Origin: Pedobacter riviphilus | GTDB taxonomy: Bacteria > Bacteroidota > Bacteroidia > Sphingobacteriales > Sphingobacteriaceae | DNA length: 64,000 bases | Direction: 5' to 3' | Assembly: GCF_014692875.1 (NCBI RefSeq) | Contig: NZ_CP061171.1 | Location: forward strand, 2,542,001 to 2,606,000 | Part shown: positions 57,032 through 64,000 of the stretch, piece by piece | Layout of the letters: every line of letters begins with the position of its first letter | How positions within the stretch are numbered: position 1 is the first letter of the stretch | The notes under the pieces: model-generated | Told to the model about the DNA's origin: nothing | Database searches by the model: none | Seen by the model: the letters and a program-made list of their open reading frames with translations, nothing else | Made by a program: the position numbers and the translations under genes

Positions 57032-58054
57032 TTAAGTGTTTTTTAAATTAATAAATACTTCGGTGCGATGGCTGTCCTGTAATCGCTCGCTGGTTAAGCG
57101 ATGAGCGTCTTTATAAAGGAATTCCAGCCGCTGTTCAATATTTGCCAAGCCGATCTGCGTAGAATACTTTTTCAAGCTCTCATCAGCGAGCGAATTTTCA
57201 ATTTTCATTTCCAGTCCTTCTTCAGAAAGGTGAATATCAATATGTACAAACCAATGTTTAAAATTCTGACTGTGCTTAAAGCTATTTTCGATCAAAACGA
57301 TCAATAATAATGGAGCGATAGTATGGTTCTGTGGACCACTGATACTGTTTGCATAATTTAACCTGATGTCGCACCGTTTACCAATGCGCTCACGTTCAAG
57401 ATCCACGTAATTTTCTATAAAGCTGATTTCACCGGCCAGCTCAACCCTGGTCAGATTCCAGTTTTCGATCTGGTAGCGCATCAGTTCGGAGAGTTTAACA
57501 ATCAATGCAGGGGTTCTTTCAGGTTCGGTAAGGCTTACCCCATAAAGGTTATTAAGCATGTTAAAGAAAAAGTGCGGGTTGAGCTGTGCATGCAGGAACT
57601 TCAGGTTCATTTCATTGAGCAAGAGCTGATCGTGGTTTCTTCGCTGCAATTCTGTTGCATAGCTTTTCATAAGCGAAAGGGCCATAATGGTTACCGTGCT
57701 AACAACGCAGATCACAAAATGGTAGACAAATCCTAAGAAAAATTCTCCATCTTCAAAAAACTCGGGCTTTATCCAAAAATAATCAGCAATAAAAAGCGTG
57801 CTTGCTCCGAGAGATACTGCTGTAAGCGTAAGAACAGCATAAACCAGATAGTTTTTGCGCAGGTAGTAAGGATAGATATAAAAGCGGTGTGCCTGAGCTT
57901 GCGCATATAAGATGAGAAAGAAGACCAGACCTTTCAGAAAGTTTTCCGGTGAGTTGATAAATATCCACTCATGAAGCATAGTTAATGCGAACATTGCGCA
58001 GAAAATTACACTCTCCTGTAACCAGGCACTACGCGTTTTACCAGAATTTACCAT
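57032..58054 (-). CDS. LytS/YehU-type sensor histidine kinase
   Basis: A 340-residue membrane kinase with four spans in the first 130 residues and a His_kinase domain, where LHAQLNPHFFFNMLNNLYGV places the phosphorylated histidine at about 161. The ATP-binding part is LLIVLIENSFKHSQNFKHWF, and IGLANIEQRLEFLYKD is near the end. It presumably phosphorylates the adjacent LytTR regulator. The neighbouring barrel protein gene at 58269, read the other way, is a plausible target. Confidence 0.93.
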   Translation of the reverse strand: MVNSGKTRSAWLQESVIFCAMFALTMLHEWIFINSPENFLKGLVFFLILYAQAQAHRFYIYPYYLRKNYLVYAVLTLTAVSLGASTLFIADYFWIKPEFFEDGEFFLGFVYHFVICVVSTVTIMALSLMKSYATELQRRNHDQLLLNEMNLKFLHAQLNPHFFFNMLNNLYGVSLTEPERTPALIVKLSELMRYQIENWNLTRVELAGEISFIENYVDLERERIGKRCDIRLNYANSISGPQNHTIAPLLLIVLIENSFKHSQNFKHWFVHIDIHLSEEGLEMKIENSLADESLKKYSTQIGLANIEQRLEFLYKDAHRLTSERLQDSHRTEVFINLKNT

Positions 58055-58268
58055 ATTAAATATTTTCTCAATGATTGCATCATTATTTCTTCAGAATAAG
58101 CCTTTGTAAAAAGTACAGCGCTTAAGATGCACAAAACTCCTGCTTTTAAGTTAAAGCTACAAATCTTAATGACAAACGGTCTTCGACATTTTATTTGCCC
58201 TGCTGGTCATTTATATTCCTTTATAGCACACATGCCTTTGTTGCTTTGCATCATTAAAATACAACTAT

Positions 58269-60710
58269 ATGAACAAAGTAAAATTATTTTTGTCCTATCC
58301 ACTTATGCTGGGCATCATGCTTATTTCGATAGCTACATTTGCCCAGTCAGGGAATAACTTACTGACAACAGTAAAGGGAGTGGTGGTGAGCAAATCAGAT
58401 AACCTCACGCTTCCTGCAACTACTATAGTGCTACGGACCGAAAGCGGCGATTTATTGGCTACTGTAGCGTCGGGCAATGATGGAGCTTTCTCGGCAAAGG
58501 TCAAGTCAGTTCCCAGGATTAAGATACAGATCAGTTATATAGGCTATAACGATTATCACTCGGACGTAATTGCTGTTAAAGGTGAAGTGCTTGACTTGGG
58601 CAGAATGGTTCTGGAAGAAAAAAGCACAACCATGCAGGGGGTCACCATAGTTGGCAGCCGTAAAAAGCCAATCATCCAGACCAATAAGGATAAGATTATC
58701 TATAACGCGGCCTCCGATATCAGCAATAAGTCAGGAAATGCCGCAGATGTGCTACGAAAGGCACCAATGCTTACGGTGAGTGCTACTGGAGAATTGAAGA
58801 TGCGCGGTAATTCCAACATCATGGTGTTAATTAATGGTGTTGAATCCAAAATTATGGCCAAAAATCTTAAAGAGGCGCTGAAAGTAATTCCTGCAAGTTC
58901 AATTGTATCAGTCGAGATCATTACAAGCCCTTCTGCCAAATACCAAGCAGAAGGTGCGGCTGGTGTTATCAATATTATCACCAAAAAGAAGCTTCAGGGA
59001 ACCAGTGGCACCCTGGATCTTTCGGCAGGGAACCTGGAACAGACCGGTAACCTTGCGCTGAATATGGCAGTGGGGAAATTAAATATCACCGCTATGGGAA
59101 ATTATACTGGTGAACGTGAGAAGAACGCTACTGAATTGCAACGGTTCTCTTTCATGGATGGCAGGCAAACAGGAAGTCTGTTGCAAAAAAACGATGGCCT
59201 CATGATCAACCGGGGCGGGTCTGCAAGCTTATCAGCACAGTACCAGATCGATTCGTTACAAACCCTGGAAGGTGGTTTTTCTTACTGGAAAGATTCATGG
59301 CCGCAAAAAAACAGTTTTTATAACCGCTATAACAATGGAACGCTAAATGATGAATATCGTCAGGTAAGCGATCAAAGTGGCCGGTTTACCTACAAAGAAT
59401 GGGTAATGAACTACCAGAAGAAGTTCTTGCGCGAAGGCCAGGAGCTACAGCTTCTTGCCCAACGATCGCTATCTTCAGACTTTTCCGACTATCTTACCAA
59501 ACAGTATAGGACCGATGGAACACTTTCATTTGAGGAACGCGGACCGAACAAAGGGGCTGAAAAAGACTGGAATTTTCAGGCAGACTATACCCATCCATTA
59601 AGCAAATCGGGAAAAACAACCATGGAACTGGGTACAAAGTACCAGGGAACTACTTCTACCAGTATTTATGAAATAAACAACAGCCGCATCCAAACAGACC
59701 CTACACGATCGGGTAGTATGAGCTACAGGCAGCGTATTCTGGCGGGTTACATGAGTTTGAACTTTGAAACGGATAATGAATGGACGTTCAGGCCTGGAAT
59801 ACGTTTTGAAAGGACAGCAATCAATGCAGATTTCCAATCTGTTCCATCTTTTGAAAGAACGTTTACGAACTGGGTACCCAATTTACTGATTGCAAAAAAA
59901 CTTGGGGAAAAACACGAACTTAAGCTAAACTATACTGAAAGGATACGCCGTCCGAATATCTTCGACCTCAATCCCTATGTAAATGCCAGCGACCCACTTA
60001 ATATTACCCAGGGAAATGCGTACCTGAAACCCGAACTAACACGTAATTTGGAGCTCACACACGTTTTTACCGGCGAAAAGGAATCAACATTGATCAGTAG
60101 CCTGTATTATAGTGCAAACAAAAATGGAATCGAAACAGTAACTACCGTGAGGGCAGATGGCATTTCTTACAGCAACCCTGTTAACATTGGCCAAAACACC
60201 AGAATAGGAATGAACCTGAACGGTGTTTTTAAGCCAGCTAGTAATTGGACCGTAAATGCAGGGGCAGAAATTTTCCACCTCCACTTTAACAGCAAGGCCT
60301 TAGATATATCCAATAAGGGCATGTTTTTCAATACCACGCTGAACAATACCCTTACCCTGCCCCATGACCTTTTACTGAGCATTTCAGGTGATTATGGAAA
60401 TGGTTTTATTACCTTGCAGGGAAAAAATTCGGCCAATTATTCTTACCGTTTTGCCATCAGTAAGCAGTTCTGGAATAAAAAGGCAAGTATCACATTTGCA
60501 ACGGTTAACCCTTTCCAGAAAACATTTAAAGAAACGGTTTATGCTTTTGCACCAACTTTTCAGAGTACAGGCATAAACAGGTTTTACAACAGGTCGGCAA
60601 CACTATCTTTTAGCTGGCAGTTCGGCGGACTTAAACAATCTCATGAGAAAGAAAGCCATTTCCCGGATAATCCGAACGGGAAACCCGTACGCGGTAAAAG
60701 GATAAGGTAA
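58269..60710 (+). CDS. Outer-membrane beta-barrel receptor with CarboxypepD-like domain
   Basis: An 813-residue protein with a signal peptide (LMLGIMLISIATFAQSG), a carboxypeptidase-regulatory-like domain (TVKGVVVSKSDNLTLPATTI), a plug-like part (GNAADVLRKAPMLTVSATGE and IEIITSPSAKYQAEGAAGVI-type motif VSVEIITSPSAKYQAEG) and an OMP_b-brl_3 type barrel ending SFSWQFGGLKQ with a basic tail. The ligand is unknown. It is divergent from the LytS/LytTR pair, a common arrangement in which the regulator controls the barrel gene. Confidence 0.88.
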   Translation: MNKVKLFLSYPLMLGIMLISIATFAQSGNNLLTTVKGVVVSKSDNLTLPATTIVLRTESGDLLATVASGNDGAFSAKVKSVPRIKIQISYIGYNDYHSDVIAVKGEVLDLGRMVLEEKSTTMQGVTIVGSRKKPIIQTNKDKIIYNAASDISNKSGNAADVLRKAPMLTVSATGELKMRGNSNIMVLINGVESKIMAKNLKEALKVIPASSIVSVEIITSPSAKYQAEGAAGVINIITKKKLQGTSGTLDLSAGNLEQTGNLALNMAVGKLNITAMGNYTGEREKNATELQRFSFMDGRQTGSLLQKNDGLMINRGGSASLSAQYQIDSLQTLEGGFSYWKDSWPQKNSFYNRYNNGTLNDEYRQVSDQSGRFTYKEWVMNYQKKFLREGQELQLLAQRSLSSDFSDYLTKQYRTDGTLSFEERGPNKGAEKDWNFQADYTHPLSKSGKTTMELGTKYQGTTSTSIYEINNSRIQTDPTRSGSMSYRQRILAGYMSLNFETDNEWTFRPGIRFERTAINADFQSVPSFERTFTNWVPNLLIAKKLGEKHELKLNYTERIRRPNIFDLNPYVNASDPLNITQGNAYLKPELTRNLELTHVFTGEKESTLISSLYYSANKNGIETVTTVRADGISYSNPVNIGQNTRIGMNLNGVFKPASNWTVNAGAEIFHLHFNSKALDISNKGMFFNTTLNNTLTLPHDLLLSISGDYGNGFITLQGKNSANYSYRFAISKQFWNKKASITFATVNPFQKTFKETVYAFAPTFQSTGINRFYNRSATLSFSWQFGGLKQSHEKESHFPDNPNGKPVRGKRIR

Positions 60711-60995
60711 GTTGATACGGAATGATAATATATTATGCCAGAGTTCAGTAAAAACTGAGCTCTGCCATGTTCCTAAACGCTTAATAAGCTATTTAAACAG
60801 GTACTTCGACTACGCTACCATTGACAGATTTCAAAATCTGGCATTATTTCGACTAAAGCACAGTCGCGAAGTTCGGGAGAGAAATCTATCGGATGAAGGA
60901 CCCACGAAACGAGTTCAGGGTGAGAATATCGTTGAGAGATCTGCTTAACATGAAAATTCTATTCAAAATGCTAAATGAATTGTCCAGCCATAACA
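60711..60995. repeat. Intergenic with repeat-like debris
   Basis: The sequence at about 60800-60945 includes CACAGTCGCGAAGTTCGG and GAACGAGTTCAGGGTG-like phrases reminiscent of the degenerate interspersed repeat at 46670-46795. No gene seen. Confidence 0.35.
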
Positions 60996-61277
60996 TTATT
61001 GGACGGGGTACTCATCACCTGACTTTAGGTGGTATGGAAAATCCTTGGCCATCCAACTATAATAGTTTTTACGGTCATCCATTACCGTTACCAACCGGTA
61101 TCTACCTATTCTACCGCTTATCGCACAGATTTTAAACTTTGTATCAGGCTTCGACACTCTTTCTTTCGCAATTTCACTCATCGGGCTACAGGATGAAAGA
61201 AACCCTACAAGCAAAGTAAAAAAACAAACAGAAATTAGTATACGATTTTTCTTTGGTGAGCTATTGTGATCTATCAT
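60996..61277 (-). CDS. Small lipoprotein, 93 aa
   Basis: MIDHNSSPKKNRILISVCFF with TLLVGFLSSC giving a lipobox Cys; the mature part (about 65 residues) includes CAISGRIGRYRLVTVMDD. No family is recognised. It is probably a membrane-anchored periplasmic protein. It stands alone between two larger genes. Confidence 0.5.
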   Translation of the reverse strand: MIDHNSSPKKNRILISVCFFTLLVGFLSSCSPMSEIAKERVSKPDTKFKICAISGRIGRYRLVTVMDDRKNYYSWMAKDFPYHLKSGDEYPVQ

Positions 61278-61505
61278 ACCATAGTGACAACCAATTTCTC
61301 AAAAGTCCCAATTCCGGCCTTATACTCATTTAACAGCTTACCGTTAGCAAACAATTTAACATCAGCACTACAGCGTTATCATAAACTTTGCTTTACAGTG
61401 GGTTAAAATGCAAATATTAACATGCCAATGGTGCCCGGTTAAACCTTGGGACCTTTTAAGAAAGCAGTTGTCATTAAAGAAAACATTTATAGGCCGCGCA
61501 TCCGT

Positions 61506-64000
61506 ATGATCAGTAAAGTAAATTATCAAGGGTACAAGATATTTTTTAAAACATTATTTGCCGTCGCCACCTTGGTGATGTTAGCTATATTCTTCATTCA
61601 CGAAAGGCATGAAATCAAAGTATCTATTGACCTTTTGACTACGCTTAACCTGTGGATAATTATTGGCCTTAGCTTAAGCTTCATCTATATCTACCTTCAA
61701 GGATACCTGTATGTAAGCAGTTTTCGTGCCCTGGGTATCAAGGTAGATTTACAGGGTGCTGTTGGTTTATACCTGAAACGAAACTTGCTGAGCATTATTC
61801 TTCCTGCGGGCGGCTTCACTTCACTGGCGTTCTTTTCGGATGAATTAAAAGTGGACAAACTTAGCAGAGAAAAGATCAATATGGGGTCAATCATCTATGC
61901 AGTTGCTGGTATTGCCTCATTATTGTTACTGGCTATCCCGGTTATCATTTGGTATCATTTTGTGGGCCAGGCAACATCAACTTTCTGGAAATCAGTTTCA
62001 TGGATGAGCCTGTCGACTGCATTAATAGGCATTCTTACCTGGTCATTTTTACGGCGGGGAGCCGTTTTTAATATATTGTACAGGTTTTTTCCTTCTGTAG
62101 AAAATTTGCTTTCACAAATCGATTTGCTCAAAGCCTCAAAAGTAAACTGGTGGAGACCATTGTTTACTGCCCTGCTGACTGAAATTGTCGGGATTGCCCA
62201 TGTATATATTGCCATGTTGGCGCTAGGTATTGAGCCAAACCTGAGTATATGCATCTGGGCATATACTATAGCAACACTTTTATATTGCTTCTCGCCGGTA
62301 TTAAAAGGTATCGGGACGGTCGAAATATCAATGGTTATGGTCTTTATGGGAGCCGGAATCAAAGAGTCGCAAGCAATATCAATTACCCTGTTGTACCGTG
62401 CCTTTGAGTTTTGGTTGCCGCTTATTGCCAGCATCTTTCCTTTCATTTTTAAAAAGATGGCATTTTGGGCCCGGCTTTTACCAGCATTATTCGTTTTAAT
62501 ACTGGGTTTGGTGAATATTATTTCCGTAATGAGTCCTGCTCTTACCGAACGTATTGAAGTGTTAGATAGGTTTATTCCCCTCATTACTGTAGACCTGTCC
62601 AATGGCATGGTTTTGTTACTGGGTGTGTTACTTACTATCAGCACTTACTATTTATTTCTCGGTGTTAAAAGCGCCTGGTACATGGCTTTTATCATGGTCG
62701 CCTTATCATTTTTCGGCAACCTAACAAAGGGTTTTGATTATGAGGAGTCATTGCTCGCCCTTATTGTAATGATATTTCTACTGATATCTTACCCATATTA
62801 CGATGTCAAGAGTAATATTAACCTAAAAAACAGCAAGTTGGCTATTTGGACCTCTATTTTTCTGGCAATCATTTGCTACGGAACCCTGGGATTTTATTTC
62901 CTGCAAGGCAGACATATTGATGGTGAGTTTACTTTAGCTACCGCACTGACAAATAGTATAAAGCATTTTCTACTGCTGAACAATGAAAACATACAGCCAT
63001 GGAGCATCCTTGGTACATCATTTTTATCTTCGTTAAATATACTCGGGATTATATTCCTGGTCCTACTGGTTTACAGATGGTTGAAGCCCCAAACGCCAAG
63101 TCTTGAACGTTTGGCAAAAAACACGAGGGAAGCAAAAAATATTGTGAACAGACATGGCCTGTCTCCGGTAGACTACTTCAAATTGTCGGATGATAAGCAT
63201 TATTATTTTTGTAAGCAGGTTGAAGGTTTCTTTGCTTTTGGTATATCTTCCGGATACGCAATTGTACTGGAAGGACCGGTCTGTGAAAAACAACCTGATA
63301 ATATCCGTAAGGCTATCGTCGAATTCGAAAACTTCTGTAAAACCAAAGGCATCCGTCCGGCTTACTACCAGGTAAATCCTTCTTTGCAGGCTGTACTGGT
63401 AGAGATGGGGAAAAAGTCATTCCACATTGGCCAGGAAGCTTTGATTGACATTGGAAAATTTACCCTGGAAGGGAAAAAGCGCAAAGCATTGAGGAACACG
63501 GTTAATAAACTGAAGCGGGAAGGTTACGAACCTAAAATATATCATGCACCAATTTCGGATGCTATACTCGATGAATTGAAGACTATTTCGGATAATTGGC
63601 TGGCCACCACAGGTAGAAGAGAGCGCGGATTTTCGCAGGGAACATTTATAGCCAGCCAATTAAAGCTTCAGGACATAATCGTCTTAGAAAACGCCAAAGG
63701 TAAAATTGTTGCATTCCTTAATGTAATTCCCGATTATGTTCCTGGCGAGACCACCTACGACCTGATCAGGAAACTCACTCCGGAAGAGGGTGGCAATATT
63801 GATATATTGATCCTGAAATTTATAGAATACTGTAGAGAACAAGGTTATAGCCACTTAAATATGGGGCTAGCTCCCTTCTCTGGAGCACTCCGTACAAATA
63901 ACCTCAAAGGAAAACTCATGGAGCTGCTTCGGAAAAACGCGCCACAGATTAGGGCTTGGCAGGGACTTAGAGAGTTTAAAGACAAATTTGATCCACTATG
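61506..64000 (+). CDS. MprF-like flippase with DUF2156 transferase domain (partial)
   Basis: The reading frame from ATG at 61506 is open to the window edge, giving about 831 residues. The N-terminal half has many membrane segments (flippase-like; YLKRNLLSIILPAGGFTSLA), and the C-terminal part has the DUF2156 transferase features RKALRNTVNKLKREGYEPKI and LNMGLAPFSGALR. MprF moves amino acids from tRNA onto phosphatidylglycerol and flips them, lowering surface charge and raising resistance to cationic peptides; some Bacteroidota homologues act on other lipids. The stop lies outside the window. Confidence 0.85.
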   Translation, partial: MISKVNYQGYKIFFKTLFAVATLVMLAIFFIHERHEIKVSIDLLTTLNLWIIIGLSLSFIYIYLQGYLYVSSFRALGIKVDLQGAVGLYLKRNLLSIILPAGGFTSLAFFSDELKVDKLSREKINMGSIIYAVAGIASLLLLAIPVIIWYHFVGQATSTFWKSVSWMSLSTALIGILTWSFLRRGAVFNILYRFFPSVENLLSQIDLLKASKVNWWRPLFTALLTEIVGIAHVYIAMLALGIEPNLSICIWAYTIATLLYCFSPVLKGIGTVEISMVMVFMGAGIKESQAISITLLYRAFEFWLPLIASIFPFIFKKMAFWARLLPALFVLILGLVNIISVMSPALTERIEVLDRFIPLITVDLSNGMVLLLGVLLTISTYYLFLGVKSAWYMAFIMVALSFFGNLTKGFDYEESLLALIVMIFLLISYPYYDVKSNINLKNSKLAIWTSIFLAIICYGTLGFYFLQGRHIDGEFTLATALTNSIKHFLLLNNENIQPWSILGTSFLSSLNILGIIFLVLLVYRWLKPQTPSLERLAKNTREAKNIVNRHGLSPVDYFKLSDDKHYYFCKQVEGFFAFGISSGYAIVLEGPVCEKQPDNIRKAIVEFENFCKTKGIRPAYYQVNPSLQAVLVEMGKKSFHIGQEALIDIGKFTLEGKKRKALRNTVNKLKREGYEPKIYHAPISDAILDELKTISDNWLATTGRRERGFSQGTFIASQLKLQDIIVLENAKGKIVAFLNVIPDYVPGETTYDLIRKLTPEEGGNIDILILKFIEYCREQGYSHLNMGLAPFSGALRTNNLKGKLMELLRKNAPQIRAWQGLREFKDKFDPL

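Overview
The window looks like chromosomal DNA of a Bacteroidota bacterium of the Sphingobacteriaceae type (Pedobacter or Mucilaginibacter like). This is judged from TonB-dependent receptors with FecR/ECF-sigma partners, DUF4249, DUF6134 and CHRD proteins, LytS/LytTR regulators, BfmA and DUF5712 mobilization genes, and TAnnTTTG-type promoter elements. No rRNA, tRNA or CRISPR array was seen.

Layout. 1-2.7 kb: a secreted thioredoxin-like protein and small unknowns. 2.7-8.2 kb: a compact mutagenesis cassette imuA-imuB-dnaE2 behind a palindrome and promoter. 8.4-11.5 kb: a lipoprotein, a frameshifted small secreted protein, a SYLF lipid-binding protein, an IS-end relic and an orphan Imm26-like immunity gene. 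12.1-26.9 kb: the most interesting part, an island of two divergent gene blocks. The leftward block has a GalT-like glycosyltransferase, an unknown 278-residue protein, a Gly/Tyr-rich protein with a double-glycine leader (broken by one missing base), a tiny membrane protein and three more glycosyltransferase-like genes. The rightward block has a C39-peptidase ABC exporter, an HlyD-type adaptor, UDP-galactopyranose mutase, a DUF922 HExxH protein, a second double-glycine-leader protein and two candidate protective proteins.

The two leader proteins are almost identical for about 143 residues and then diverge completely, and each is followed by a membrane-protein gene. I read this as a modular toxin (polymorphic-toxin or large-bacteriocin) system exported by a peptidase-containing ABC transporter and possibly decorated with galactofuranose or other sugars. 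One C-terminal domain carries an HDxxYD motif of the phospholipase A2-like kind.

27.2-33.3 kb: remains of a mobilizable element (TraG-type coupling gene broken in its Walker A motif, DUF5712, BfmA, a probable oriT, RadC). 33.6-37.3 kb: a decayed DUF2268-like gene, a LuxR regulator facing a DUF1349 protein across a palindrome, and small proteins. 37.4-43.0 kb: a heavy-metal RND efflux operon (CzcA/B/C type). 43.2-45.0 kb: a 1-kb tandem duplication of a CHRD lipoprotein plus a small Lys/Pro-rich secreted protein. 45.3-46.4 kb: a GT87-like membrane protein. 46.8-56.3 kb: a TonB receptor/DUF4249/FecR/ECF-sigma set, a PAP2 phosphatase with barrel, and MscS, flanked by two DUF6134 paralogues. 56.3-60.7 kb: a LytS/LytTR pair and an outer-membrane barrel receptor. 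61.5 kb to the end: an MprF-like flippase/aminoacyl-transferase cut by the window edge.

Eight single frame breaks occur across the window. Some are clearly decay (DUF2268, TraG). Others are 1-base indels in otherwise good genes and could be real pseudogenes, slippage sites or sequence errors.
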